This document shows, one piece after another, positions 9,355 to 17,213 of a DNA stretch of 64,000 nt. Position 1 is the stretch's first letter, and each line of letters opens with the position of its first letter. This DNA is from Pseudomonas mediterranea CFBP 5447. Lineage in GTDB: Bacteria > Pseudomonadota > Gammaproteobacteria > Pseudomonadales > Pseudomonadaceae. Below the pieces are notes generated by a model, which had not been told where the DNA came from, did no database searches, and saw only the letters and a list, made by a program, of their open reading frames with translations. A program made the position numbers and the translations under genes. The DNA lies in assembly GCF_000774145.1 (NCBI RefSeq), contig NZ_KN322983.1, positions 667,100-731,099 of the forward strand, read 5' to 3'.

Positions 9355-9448
9355 CCGTGGGTGCCGAGCTTGCTCGCGATTGCGGTAGTTCAGTCAGCAA
9401 CAACGTTGACTGGTCTGTTGCTATCGCGAGCAAGCTTTGCTCCCACAG
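9355..9448. repeat. REP pair, diverged
   Basis: The arms read GTGGGTGCCGAGCTTGCTCGCGA and TCGCGAGCAAGCTTTGCTCCCACA, inverted, with a spacer of about 50 bases. The stretch from 9283 to 9707 has no credible gene; it contains this pair, a further single REP arm and unremarkable sequence. Confidence 0.8.
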
Positions 9449-9538
9449 GTCTATGGCTTAACTGACTGGTATCAGGGCAAGCCCAGCTCCCACAGGTCCG
9501 GCGCTGTATGCAGATGGCGTGTACCACGCAAATCCCCT

Positions 9539-9570
9539 GTGGGAGCGAGCCTGCTCGCGATAGCGGTGTG
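9539..9570. repeat. Single REP arm
   Basis: One well-preserved left arm of the REP family (TGTGGGAGCGAGCCTGCTCG), followed about 25 bases later by only a remnant (GCGCCGCCATCC) of a right arm. Confidence 0.75.
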
Positions 9571-9707
9571 CCTGGCATTGAGATGCTGAAGGCGCCGCCA
9601 TCCTCAGAGAAAACAGGACAATCATTCCCTACGCGTTTTTTCTGGCCATCAGACAGGCTCTCCGATACACCACCAGTGGACGTCGACCTCATCGTCGCTC
9701 TGGGGCC

Positions 9708-10199
9708 TCAGATCTGGATGTAATCACTGCATTGGAGAAGGCCCTTGTGGGCGCCTGTGACCAGGTGGACGTAATGGCCGTTCACCCAGTCAACCGGCAG
9801 GCAGTCATCCACCTCAAGCACGGCGTCGGTGTGTGATTTGAGCCAATCCGCCGGCATGCGTCGCTTGCCCAGTTGTCTGGCCTGGGCCTTGTCCCGAGCC
9901 ACTACCAGCAGGTAGCGGTGTGCCTCGCCGAACACGTCGCGCTCGTAGCCGCCGAGGTTGATGAAAAACAGCCTTGGCTCATCGGGGGCCGGGGCCATCG
10001 GGCTGAGTTCGACCCGGTAGGTATCGATGCCGTCAACTTCCCACCAGGCGTCTATGTGCAAACCCTTTTGGCTGCCGAACCAACTCTGGCGCAATTGAGG
10101 GTACGCATTTTCCAGTGAGTCCGCCTGCGCGAACACCACGTCGTGTACTTCGATGCTGGCGCGAGGATGCCGGCCGCCGAGCATGACTATGTACAGCAT
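9708..10199 (-). CDS. DUF1543 protein
   Basis: 163 aa, predicted cytoplasmic. The start MLYIVMLGGRHPRASIEVHD follows a strong AAGGAG and matches DUF1543 proteins, which have two similar halves: here FFINLGGYERDVFGEAH begins the second. Function is unknown in the family. It is divergent from the chalcone-isomerase-like gene; the roughly 100-base spacer carries the TGTACA operator and an extra TATACA half-site, so it may share control with the light-linked module. That link is inference. Confidence 0.8.
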   Translation of the reverse strand: MLYIVMLGGRHPRASIEVHDVVFAQADSLENAYPQLRQSWFGSQKGLHIDAWWEVDGIDTYRVELSPMAPAPDEPRLFFINLGGYERDVFGEAHRYLLVVARDKAQARQLGKRRMPADWLKSHTDAVLEVDDCLPVDWVNGHYVHLVTGAHKGLLQCSDYIQI

Positions 10200-10235
10200 G
10201 AAAACTCCTTTGAGGGAATGTGCAGCGCATAAATC

Positions 10236-10280
10236 TATACATTTTTTGAATTTATCTGTACAAGAAACTAATCTTGTACA
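10236..10280 (+). promoter_or_regulatory. PplR/LitR-type operator, TGTACA-N12-TGTACA, with extra half-site
   Basis: TGTACA occurs at 10257-10262 and again at 10275-10280, exactly twelve bases apart. This equals the direct-repeat consensus T(G/A)TACA-N12-TGTA(C/T)A reported for PplR1 of P. putida KT2440. A further variant TATACA lies at 10236-10241, fifteen bases before the first unit. The box ends 26 bases before the chalcone-isomerase-like start codon and is also in the upstream region of the divergent DUF1543 gene. The match is seen directly; binding is inferred. Confidence 0.8.
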
Positions 10281-10306
10281 GATATTTATCATTCTACAGG
10301 TTTCTC

Positions 10307-10846
10307 ATGGCGCATCCTGTTCGTTGGGCCTGTCTCTGCCTGATGCTGACGATGATGTCCCCAGTCGCCGCTGACTGGCGAACAACGCTGCCAACCGCGC
10401 AACGGCTGGGTGAGGGGGAGTTCAGCTGGTTCGGCTTGCGCCTGTACACCGCCCGTTTGTGGACCGTCGGCCCGTTTCAGGACTGGAACCAACCCTTCGC
10501 CCTGGAGCTGCTTTACCACCGATCGATGTCCCGGGAGACGCTGGTGCAGGCCAGCCTCCAGGAAATGCGGCGGCTTGGTACCGGCAACGTGACGCCTCAA
10601 TCACTTGCGGACTGGGCCCAGGCGATGGAGGCCGCATTCGTGGATGTGCGCCCTGGCATGCGCATCACCGGCTTGTATCTGCCGGGCAAGGGCTGCCGTT
10701 TCTACGTGGAAGGCAAGCTCAGCCATGAAATTGCCGATCCGCTGTTTGCCCGGGCGTTCTTCGCCATCTGGCTGGACCCGCGGGCCCGGGAGCCACAATT
10801 GCGCCAGCGCCTGCTCGGCCTGGCTGATAACGATCGAGGGACCTGA
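10307..10846 (+). CDS. Exported chalcone-isomerase-like protein
   Basis: 179 aa with an N-terminal signal peptide (WACLCLMLTMMSPVAA). The mature part, beginning with TTLPTAQRLGEGEFSWFGLRLYTARLW, is typical of the bacterial chalcone isomerase-like family (PF16036 type). These are periplasmic proteins with the chalcone-isomerase/fatty-acid-binding fold and usually no flavonoid isomerase activity. It begins a three-gene operon with DUF3833 and DUF6482 genes. In many proteobacteria this gene accompanies the FAD oxidoreductase/DUF1365/CFA-synthase set found on the opposite strand here, which suggests a role in lipid modification or transport. Confidence 0.82.
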   Translation: MAHPVRWACLCLMLTMMSPVAADWRTTLPTAQRLGEGEFSWFGLRLYTARLWTVGPFQDWNQPFALELLYHRSMSRETLVQASLQEMRRLGTGNVTPQSLADWAQAMEAAFVDVRPGMRITGLYLPGKGCRFYVEGKLSHEIADPLFARAFFAIWLDPRAREPQLRQRLLGLADNDRGT

Positions 10847-10848
10847 AC

Positions 10849-11385
10849 ATGTACAAAGCGCTTTTAGTGGCTGCCTGCCTGTTTCTTGGCAGCTGTGGCA
10901 ATGTCGATGTCGACCGCTACGCCAGGGAACAACCGCATTTGGACCTGGCGGTGTTCTTCTCGCGACCGGTGCAGGCCTGGGGGATGTTCCAGAAGCGATC
11001 CGGGGAGGTGGTCAAGCGCTTCCACGTTCGCATCGACAGTCGCCGGGACGGGGAGCGGCTGATCCTCGACGAACATTTCCTCTACAGCGACGGCACGCGA
11101 CAACAGCGTACCTGGACGATTTTGCCGGACGGCCCGGGTGCCTGGCGCGGGACAGCAGGGGACGTGATCGGCGAGGCCCGGGGTGAAGTGGCCGGTAACG
11201 CATTGCGTTGGCGTTATCGGCTGGACTTGCCTGTCGAAGAGCGGCATTGGGAGGTGGACCTGGACGACTGGATGTACCTGATGGATGAAGACACCCTGAT
11301 CAACCGTTCGAGCATGAGCAAACTGGGGGTGGAGATCGGCCAGATCACTTTGTTCTTCCGTCGCCTGCCGGAGGGTACGCCATGA
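10849..11385 (+). CDS. DUF3833 lipoprotein
   Basis: 178 aa with a lipoprotein signal (LLVAACLFLGSCGN) and a predicted lipidated cysteine at residue 16. The body (LDLAVFFSRPVQAWGMFQKRSG; GTRQQRTWTILPDGPGAWRGTAGDVIGEA) matches DUF3833. Family members are conserved partners of the CFA-synthase-like/FAD oxidoreductase cluster. It starts two bases after the previous stop and overlaps the next gene by four bases (ATGA), so it belongs to one transcript. It is probably periplasmic, lipid-anchored, with possible lipid-binding beta structure. The function is unproven. Confidence 0.82.
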   Translation: MYKALLVAACLFLGSCGNVDVDRYAREQPHLDLAVFFSRPVQAWGMFQKRSGEVVKRFHVRIDSRRDGERLILDEHFLYSDGTRQQRTWTILPDGPGAWRGTAGDVIGEARGEVAGNALRWRYRLDLPVEERHWEVDLDDWMYLMDEDTLINRSSMSKLGVEIGQITLFFRRLPEGTP

Positions 11386-11687
11386 ATTTGAGTAATCTCA
11401 CCGAGCGAGTCACGGCCGGGGAAGTCGAAGCGCTTGAACTTCTATCGCTGGAAGGCGGCTTCTATATCCTGCGGGCCATTACCTCTACCGGTCCGGTCAC
11501 CTTGAGCAATGCGCAAGGACAGACTGTTCGATTGCGTTCATCCACCGAGTTGCGCCAGTTGCTGATAGACCTGCCACCAGTGCCCTGCACGCTGGTGCAG
11601 CACGTGGTGCATGATGAAATGTGCGGGCAGCGTGACGGCCCCATCGCGCCGTTGCGCTTGCCGTTGGCCCTGGCGAGCCAGTGGTAG
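11382..11687 (+). CDS. DUF6482-like small protein
   Basis: 101 aa, cytoplasmic. The sequence VEALELLSLEGGFYILRAI, then LSNAQGQTVRLRSSTELRQLL and the terminal CTLVQHVVHDEMCG, fits a family of short Pseudomonas proteins now grouped as DUF6482; I recognise it only by pattern. The ATG overlaps the DUF3833 stop (ATGA), implying translational coupling. It ends 18 bases from the convergent DUF2878 gene, with an inverted repeat CGTGGC..GCCACG at 11700-11716 but no T-tract. Confidence 0.65.
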   Translation: MNLSNLTERVTAGEVEALELLSLEGGFYILRAITSTGPVTLSNAQGQTVRLRSSTELRQLLIDLPPVPCTLVQHVVHDEMCGQRDGPIAPLRLPLALASQW

Positions 11688-11705
11688 GGTGGAAGACGCC
11701 GTGGC

Positions 11706-12194
11706 TCAGTGCCACGCCGCGATACGCACGAGCAGGGGGAAAGCCAACGCCCAGACCACGCTCAGCAGCAAGCCCGTTTCCATAGCGCCCAGCGGCAAGT
11801 CTACATATGCCATCCTGGCACCGCCTACGTAGGCGAGCGGACCGCCAATGGCGCCCAGCAACGCCCCGCGCCAAAAGGGCCGGCCGGCCCAGGCCAGACT
11901 GTGGCGCAAGCCGCTGGCCAGGACCAGCCACAAGAATGCCAGCCACAGGGGCAGTGGCCAGCTATCGAATCGAAACACGTCAAATGCGCCCAACAGGCCA
12001 TCCAGCACGCAACCGGCCAGCGCGGTGCGCAGCAGGGCTTTTACCTCGGCATTGAAATCCCGGCACAGACACAGGTGCAAGGCCAAGCCGATGGGCACCA
12101 GCAGTAATAGCCAGGGGTGTTGGGCCCCAAGGACGCAGATCCACCAGCCGATCTGCAACCAAAGTGCATTGGCGACCTGCCAACGCTTGGGCAT
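11706..12194 (-). CDS. DUF2878 inner-membrane protein
   Basis: 162 aa with about five or six membrane segments (WLQIGWWICVLGA, WLLLLVPIGLALHL, LWLAFLWLVLASGL, GLLLSVVWALAFPLLV). It matches DUF2878, a small membrane protein that follows the CFA-synthase-like gene in many gamma-proteobacteria. The start MPKRWQVANALWL shares one base with the stop of the upstream gene (TGATG), so translation is coupled. It is the last gene of the six-gene minus-strand lipid operon. Its role could be in moving or presenting modified lipids, which is inference. Confidence 0.8.
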   Translation of the reverse strand: MPKRWQVANALWLQIGWWICVLGAQHPWLLLLVPIGLALHLCLCRDFNAEVKALLRTALAGCVLDGLLGAFDVFRFDSWPLPLWLAFLWLVLASGLRHSLAWAGRPFWRGALLGAIGGPLAYVGGARMAYVDLPLGAMETGLLLSVVWALAFPLLVRIAAWH

Positions 12195-13456
12195 CAAGCC
12201 TGCCCGGGCAAGGCCGCACGCCGCGCCTGGGGCGCGGCCCAAAGCAGTTGCGCCACACCGATGGCACGCTCCTGGAAACCGCCCTGGCAGTAACACAGGT
12301 AGAACTCCCATAAACGCTGGAACGTATCGTCATAGCCCTGCGTCATCAATTCTGTGCGCGCCTGGCGCAAGTTGTCCCGCCAATGCTCCAGGGTTCGGGC
12401 GTAGTCCAGGCCGAAATCTTCCAGGTGCACGAGGTTGAGCTCGGTATGACGGCTGGCGGTGTCCAGCATTACGCTCAGCGAGGGCAGGGCGCCACCGGGG
12501 AAAATGTAGCGTTGGATGAAGTCCACCGAGCGCCGCGCCTGGGCATAGCGCTGGTCGCGTATGGTGATCGCCTGCAACAGCATGAGGCCGTCGGGTTTGA
12601 GCAGTGCCGCACACTGGCGAAAGTACGCTGGCAGGTAACGGTGGCCGACCGCTTCGATCATTTCGATCGAGACAAGCTTATCGAATGTGCCCTTGAGGTC
12701 GCGGTAGTCCTCGCGCAGCACCGTCACGCGCTGCTCCAGCCCCAAGGCGTGGACACGTTGCAAGGTATGAGCGTACTGCGCTTCGGAAAGCGTTGTGGTG
12801 GTAACCCGACAGCCGTGCCGGGTGGCCGCATGGATCGCCAGGCTGCCCCAGCCGCAACCGATCTCCAGCAGATGATCGCCGGGGTGCAGTTCAAGTTTCT
12901 GGCAGATGCTTCCCAGCTTGTGTAACTGGGCTTGCTCCAGCGTTTGTCCAGGCTGCTCGAACTGGGCGGCGGAGTACATCATGGTTGGGTCCAGTAGCCG
13001 CTCGAACAACGCATTGCCCAAGTCGTAGTGGGCCAGGATATTGCGTCGGGAACCGCGCCGGCTGTTGCGGTTCAACCAGTGCAGCAGCCGCAAAGCCGGG
13101 CGACCCAAGCGTGCCAAGCCACCTTCAAGAGCATCAAGTACCTCGAGGTTGGCGACGAACAAGCGGGTCACCAGGGCCAGGTCCGGGCTGCGCCAGAAAC
13201 CGTGGATATAAGCCTCGCCCGCGCCGATCGAGCCATTGCCTGCGATCATGCTCCAGGTGCTGTCATCGAGGATTTCCACTTCGGCCTGCAACGGGCTGGC
13301 GGCATCACCGAAGCTCCACTGGCGCCCGTGACTGAGCAATCGCAAATGGCCGCGGCGCAGCTTGCCCAATTGAGCGAGCACGGCGGTGCGCGCCAGCCCG
13401 CCAAGCAAGGGCGCCAGGCCCGTGGACTTGTTAACGCTCAGGATGGAATTGGACAT
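12194..13456 (-). CDS. Cyclopropane-fatty-acyl-phospholipid synthase-family methylase
   Basis: 420 aa. The N-terminal lipid-binding part (LQAEVEILDDSTWSMIAGNGSIGAGEAYI) is followed by a SAM methyltransferase with LEIGCGWGSLAIHAA near residue 200 and the family motif IEMIEAVGHRYL. Such enzymes transfer a methyl group to cis double bonds of phospholipid acyl chains. Neighbouring an FAD oxidoreductase and DUF1365, it fits the Rhodobacter-type singlet-oxygen-induced group. A member of this kind is ufaM, a furan-fatty-acid enzyme reported as light-inducible in P. putida. Which product is made here (cyclopropane, methyl or furan acid) cannot be read from sequence. It overlaps the DUF1365 gene by 26 bases. 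Confidence 0.85.
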   Translation of the reverse strand: MSNSILSVNKSTGLAPLLGGLARTAVLAQLGKLRRGHLRLLSHGRQWSFGDAASPLQAEVEILDDSTWSMIAGNGSIGAGEAYIHGFWRSPDLALVTRLFVANLEVLDALEGGLARLGRPALRLLHWLNRNSRRGSRRNILAHYDLGNALFERLLDPTMMYSAAQFEQPGQTLEQAQLHKLGSICQKLELHPGDHLLEIGCGWGSLAIHAATRHGCRVTTTTLSEAQYAHTLQRVHALGLEQRVTVLREDYRDLKGTFDKLVSIEMIEAVGHRYLPAYFRQCAALLKPDGLMLLQAITIRDQRYAQARRSVDFIQRYIFPGGALPSLSVMLDTASRHTELNLVHLEDFGLDYARTLEHWRDNLRQARTELMTQGYDDTFQRLWEFYLCYCQGGFQERAIGVAQLLWAAPQARRAALPGQA

Positions 13457-14240
13457 GGTCGGGGTTCTCGCAAGGTTGGCCGAGCGCCAGGTCGCCCTGG
13501 CAGGTCGTGTGGTCATGGATGGGGGTGCGCTTGAACAGCAGGCGCAGGGCTTGCCAGTAAATGGCCGAGACTGTGCGCAGGCTCATCCATGGGAAAGCCA
13601 GGATGTATCGATGCAGCGCCTTTCGATCCAGCGGCTGGCGGCGCAAGGCGAGGTCGGCCTCGAAAACCTTGTCGGCGCCTTGCCAGTTCTCCATGTGGAT
13701 GTGCATGTGTTGTTCGTCCAGGACGAATCGCAGGTGATAGGCCATGTCCAGCGGCATGAACGGCGACACATGGAAGGCTTTGGCCACGGCGAACGGCTTG
13801 GCGAGGTTGTCTCGCACCGGCAGCACGTAATGGAAACGTTCACGCCACGGCGTGTTGCGCACCTCAAGCAGGATCGCCGCCAGGTGCCCGTCATGGTCAT
13901 GGCAGAAGTAGAAACTCACCGGGTTGAACGACAGGCCCCAGCAACGCAGTTGCGTGAGCAGCCGGACCGGGCCGTCGGGCGTTTGCCCCGTGGCCTGTCC
14001 GACCAGCAAGCGGGCGGCCTGGGCCAATGGCTCGCCTTGGCGGGTCCGCGCGGGTAGGTAGTCGGTCTCGCGCCAGCCCAAAGGTGCCAGGCGCCAGCGC
14101 CCTAGCCAGCGCGACAGGCCGAGTAGCCAGGTTTGCTCGTCCAGATCCAGGTAGAACAGGCCGATCCGGTAGCGGAAGGCGTGGCGTCGCGGCGACAAGC
14201 GACGGTGACTGATCCAGCCCAGGCAAAGGCTGCTGTTCAC
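13431..14240 (-). CDS. DUF1365 protein (lipid-modification operon)
   Basis: 269 aa. It begins MNSSLCLGWISHRRLSPRRHA and contains NPVSFYFCHDHDG and FHVSPFMPLDMAYHLRF, the signature stretches of DUF1365. Members are nearly always encoded between an FAD-dependent amine-oxidase-like protein and a CFA-synthase-like methylase. It overlaps the upstream FAD gene by four bases (ATGA) and the downstream methylase by 26, so the three proteins are made together. The biochemical function is unknown; the partners suggest work on unsaturated membrane acyl chains. Confidence 0.88.
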   Translation of the reverse strand: MNSSLCLGWISHRRLSPRRHAFRYRIGLFYLDLDEQTWLLGLSRWLGRWRLAPLGWRETDYLPARTRQGEPLAQAARLLVGQATGQTPDGPVRLLTQLRCWGLSFNPVSFYFCHDHDGHLAAILLEVRNTPWRERFHYVLPVRDNLAKPFAVAKAFHVSPFMPLDMAYHLRFVLDEQHMHIHMENWQGADKVFEADLALRRQPLDRKALHRYILAFPWMSLRTVSAIYWQALRLLFKRTPIHDHTTCQGDLALGQPCENPDHVQFHPER

Positions 14241-15484
14241 AATGTCTCTCCGAAATGCTCAGCTACCTTCAGCGCGCTGACCACCCCGTCCTCGTGAAAG
14301 CCGTTGCCCCAGTAGGCGCCACAGTAGTAGCTCAATTGCTGGCCCTGCAGTTGCGCCTGGTCCGCTTGCGCGGTAGATGCGGCGAGGCTGTACTGCGGAT
14401 GAGCGTACTGGAAGCGGGCGATGATCTTCGTCGGGTCCACCAGCGCCGTCTGGTTGAGACTCACGCAGAAGGTCTCCGCAGCCTGAATACCTTGCAGGAT
14501 GTTCATGTTGTAGGTCACCGCAGCCGGGGCCTTCCTGCTGCCGCCAAGGCGATAGTTCCAGCTGGCCCAGGCCCTCCGACAACGCGGCAGCAGGCGGCTG
14601 TCGGTGTGCAACACGACGTCATTGTCGGCGTAGCGGATGGCGCCCAGTACGGCGCGCTCTTGCGGGCTGGGCGCCTCCAGCAGCGCCAGGGCCTGGTTGC
14701 TGTGGCAGGCGAACACCACCGTGTCGAAGCGTTCCGGGCCGGCGGCGCTGACAAGTGTTACACCGCCTTCGTCGCGGCTGACTCGGCGAACCTTGCAGTT
14801 CAGGCGAATACGTTCAGCGAACGGCTTGCACAACGGCGCGACATAGCTGCGCGAGCCGCCTTCGATGACCCGCCATTGCGGACGCCGATTCACCGACAGC
14901 AACCCATGGTTGCGACAGAAACGCACGAAAAACTGCAGCGGAAAATCGAGCATGTCCGCAGGCGACATTGACCAGATCGCCGACCCCATCGGCACGATGT
15001 AGTGTTCGATGAAGCGATGGCCGTAGCCCTGCGCCCGAAGGTAACTGCCAAGGGTAGTGCTGGCGTCGATACGCCGGTCGTCCAGGTCGGCGAGTGCCTG
15101 GCGGTTGAAGCGCAGGATGTCGCGCAGCATCCCCCAGAATCCCGGCGACACCAGGTTGCGGCGCTGGGCGAACAGTGTGTTCAGGTCGTGACCGTTGTAT
15201 TCCAGGCCGGTTTGCGGGTCATGCACGGAGAAACTCATCTCGGTCGGCCGCGAGGCGACCTTGAGCTGATCGAGCAAGCGGATGAAGTTCGGATAGGTCC
15301 AGTCGTTGAAGACAATGAAGCCGGTGTCGATGGCATGCTGTTCGCCACGCCAGTCCACATCGACGGTATGCGTATGGCCGCCGATCCATTCGTCGGCCTC
15401 GAAAACCGTCACCTCGTGTTTGCGGGAAAGCAGGTAGGCGCAGGTCAGACCCGCGATGCCGCTGCCAATGATTGCTATGCGCAT
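14237..15484 (-). CDS. FAD-dependent amine-oxidase-like oxidoreductase
   Basis: 415 aa. The N-terminal dinucleotide fold MRIAIIGSGIAGLTCAYLLS is followed by VFEADEWIGGHTHTVDVDW, diagnostic of the flavin amine oxidase/phytoene-desaturase-like fold. The segment DTGFIVFNDWTYPNFIRLL is typical of the proteins paired with DUF1365 and CFA-type methylases. In alpha-proteobacteria, related clusters make furan fatty acids using a desaturase and an oxygen-inserting enzyme, and this protein is a candidate for such redox chemistry. It is separated by six bases from the SDR gene upstream. Confidence 0.85.
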   Translation of the reverse strand: MRIAIIGSGIAGLTCAYLLSRKHEVTVFEADEWIGGHTHTVDVDWRGEQHAIDTGFIVFNDWTYPNFIRLLDQLKVASRPTEMSFSVHDPQTGLEYNGHDLNTLFAQRRNLVSPGFWGMLRDILRFNRQALADLDDRRIDASTTLGSYLRAQGYGHRFIEHYIVPMGSAIWSMSPADMLDFPLQFFVRFCRNHGLLSVNRRPQWRVIEGGSRSYVAPLCKPFAERIRLNCKVRRVSRDEGGVTLVSAAGPERFDTVVFACHSNQALALLEAPSPQERAVLGAIRYADNDVVLHTDSRLLPRCRRAWASWNYRLGGSRKAPAAVTYNMNILQGIQAAETFCVSLNQTALVDPTKIIARFQYAHPQYSLAASTAQADQAQLQGQQLSYYCGAYWGNGFHEDGVVSALKVAEHFGETL

Positions 15485-15490
15485 CGATCA

Positions 15491-16243
15491 TCAATCCTGT
15501 TCATGACGGGCCAGGCGCTGGCCCAGTACCAGGCGCACACGCGCGGGCATGGCCCCGAGCAGGCGCAACGCCAGGGTAAAAATGCCGGGGAAATTGATTT
15601 CCAGCGGGCGCCGGGGCAGACGCCTGGCGATATGCCGGGCGGCTCGCTGCGCCGACCACAGTTGCGGCATGGGGAAGTCATTGCGGCGGGTCAGTGGCGT
15701 ATCGACGAAGCCAGGGCTGACCAGGGTGACGTCGATGCCTTCGCGGGCCAGGTCGATACGTTGCGATTCCACCAGATAGCGCACGGCCGCCTTGGACGCG
15801 CCATAGGCACCGGCGCGGGGCAACGCCAGCCAGGTCACCGAACTGCCCATCACTACCAGGTGAGGACGCTGGCCGGCGCGCAGCAAGGGCAGAGCGACGG
15901 CCAGGCAATGGCTGACCCCCATAAGATTGGTGCGGACCACTCGCTCGACCACCGCTGGGTCGAAATGTCCCGGCTCCAGGTATTCGCAGGTACCTGCATT
16001 GAGGATCGCCATGTCCAGTGCTCCCCAGTCCCGCTGGATCTGGGCTGCGATCGCGGCGGCCTGCTCCGGGTCGTCGAGATCACCAATGGCCAACAGCACC
16101 TGGCCGGGAAAACGTTCTGCCAGGGGCGCCAGGCTATCCGCGCGACGACCGCCCAAGGCCACTTGGTGACCTTGCTCCAGCAGGCTCTGCGCGAGCTCGG
16201 CACCGATACCACTGCTGGCACCGGTCAACCAGCAGCGGCTCAT
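15491..16243 (-). CDS. SDR-family NAD(P)-dependent oxidoreductase
   Basis: 250 aa. The start MSRCWLTGASSGIGAELAQ gives the TGxxxGIG cofactor loop. The NAG motif is in AILNAGTCEYL. The catalytic Ser is in VVMGSSVTWLALP and Tyr-x3-Lys is in GAYGASKAAVRY. It is therefore a catalytically complete classical short-chain dehydrogenase. The ATG overlaps the upstream stop by four bases. SDR members occupy this place in the conserved lipid-modification operon; the substrate is unknown and could be an acyl-chain carbonyl or hydroxyl. The C-terminal hydrophobic LRLLGAMPARVRLVLG may associate with the membrane. Confidence 0.85.
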   Translation of the reverse strand: MSRCWLTGASSGIGAELAQSLLEQGHQVALGGRRADSLAPLAERFPGQVLLAIGDLDDPEQAAAIAAQIQRDWGALDMAILNAGTCEYLEPGHFDPAVVERVVRTNLMGVSHCLAVALPLLRAGQRPHLVVMGSSVTWLALPRAGAYGASKAAVRYLVESQRIDLAREGIDVTLVSPGFVDTPLTRRNDFPMPQLWSAQRAARHIARRLPRRPLEINFPGIFTLALRLLGAMPARVRLVLGQRLARHEQD

Positions 16244-16662
16244 GCCAACCTGCCCTTGAGCCAACGGATGGCGCCGCCCATGACTGGAACATGTTCATAG
16301 AGCAGGGCGCCTGCGTCGAAATAATCCTGGTGAAAATGAACCCGGTCGCGCCACTGCAAATGACTGCAGCCTTGCAAAGTAATCGGCTGGCCGCGAGCCA
16401 GGCGTGGATGGCGGAATTGCAAGGTCCAACGCAGGTAACCCTCCCCAGGACGGACTTCGTCGGCGTGGGTGAAGGCATAGCGGATAGCGTCGGCGTTGGT
16501 GTACAGCTCGGTGAAGTAGGCCCGCAGGTGCGTCAGGCCCTGAATTTGATGCAAGGGATCGCGAAAGATGATGTCTTTGTTGTACAGCTTTTCCAGTGCA
16601 TCAAGATTGTCCCCCCTGAGGGTGGCAAAATCCTCGGCGAATTGCTGTAGATAAGCTGACAT
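16240..16662 (-). CDS. NTF2/SnoaL-like protein, first gene of the lipid operon
   Basis: 140 aa, cytoplasmic. The fold signature is that of nuclear transport factor 2-like proteins (YLQQFAEDFATLRGDNLDALEKLYNKDIIFRDPLHQ, then WRDRVHFHQDYFDAGALLYEHVP). Such proteins form a cone-shaped pocket and can be enzymes or binding proteins. It leads the operon, overlapping the SDR gene by four bases. Two TGTACA direct-repeat operators lie immediately upstream, the nearer ending 19 bases from the ATG. Its homologues head similar clusters that are under RpoE-ChrR control elsewhere. Confidence 0.8.
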   Translation of the reverse strand: MSAYLQQFAEDFATLRGDNLDALEKLYNKDIIFRDPLHQIQGLTHLRAYFTELYTNADAIRYAFTHADEVRPGEGYLRWTLQFRHPRLARGQPITLQGCSHLQWRDRVHFHQDYFDAGALLYEHVPVMGGAIRWLKGRLA

Positions 16663-16681
16663 GCGGCGCTCCAGAGAATCC

Positions 16682-16705
16682 TGTACAAAAAAGAAATGTT
16701 GTACA
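16682..16705 (-). promoter_or_regulatory. PplR/LitR-type operator, proximal copy
   Basis: TGTACA at 16682-16687 and 16700-16705 are separated by exactly twelve bases (AAAAAGAAATGT), matching the P. putida PplR1 direct-repeat consensus. It lies 19 bases upstream of the NTF2-like start, read on the minus strand; since the unit is self-complementary, orientation is not defined. Confidence 0.8.
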
Positions 16706-16732
16706 GGTATGTCTGAAGCGTACGGTTAAATC

Positions 16733-16756
16733 TGTACAAGTCAATCATATTGTACA
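16733..16756 (-). promoter_or_regulatory. PplR/LitR-type operator, distal copy
   Basis: A second exact TGTACA-N12-TGTACA (spacer AGTCAATCATAT), 51 bases from the proximal copy measured between first bases. It lies just past the stop of the LOV gene and upstream of the NTF2-like operon, so both copies serve the lipid operon rather than the LOV promoter. Confidence 0.8.
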
Positions 16757-16766
16757 GTTTTTTTGT

Positions 16767-17213
16767 TCAGCGATTGGCCTCGGTGAGTTGCTGGCGCAGT
16801 TGCGCAACTTCTGTTTCCAGCGCGCGAACCTGTTCCTCGGCGGCAATCTGCGCGGTGACGTCGCGTTGGATGCCGATGTAGTACGTCAATTGGTCCGCCT
16901 CGTTGTGCACGGGCGTGATGGACAATTCGTTCCAGAACAGGCTGCCGTCCTTGCGGTAGTTGCGCAGGACCTGGCGGCAGGGCCGGCCTTGGCTGATCGC
17001 CTCGCGGATGGCGGCGATGCCCGCCTGCTCATGATCCTGGCGCTGCAGAAAGCGACAGTCCTGATAGAGGATGTCGTCGGCGCTATAGCCGGTAAGGCGC
17101 TCGAAGGCGGGGTTGGTGTAGATGAGGATGCTGTCATCGCCCTCCTGCTCGGCGACGACAATGCCATCGTTGGAGTTCTCGACCATCAATTGCAGCAGTT
17201 TTGCGTCGATCAT
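16767..17213 (-). CDS. Short LOV blue-light photoreceptor (PpSB-LOV type)
   Basis: 148 aa: one LOV/PAS core flanked by short helices, with no output domain. The photoactive cysteine motif reads YQDCRFLQRQDHEQ with Cys53, the position found in PpSB1-LOV of P. putida. FMN-contact residues are recognisable in NYRKDGSLFWNELSITPV. The C-terminal part (AAEEQVRALETEVAQLRQQ) is a coiled-coil helix for dimerisation. The start MIDAKLLQLMV matches known short LOV proteins. It is divergent from the LitR-family gene. In P. putida, disruption of such LOV genes abolishes light-induced transcription through PplR proteins. Confidence 0.93.
   Translation of the reverse strand: MIDAKLLQLMVENSNDGIVVAEQEGDDSILIYTNPAFERLTGYSADDILYQDCRFLQRQDHEQAGIAAIREAISQGRPCRQVLRNYRKDGSLFWNELSITPVHNEADQLTYYIGIQRDVTAQIAAEEQVRALETEVAQLRQQLTEANR

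Noticed and set aside
9390..9692. 100-codon minus-strand frame after the MFS gene
   Set aside because: It is largely translation of REP DNA ([14 protein letters not shown] peptide) and has no independent support.
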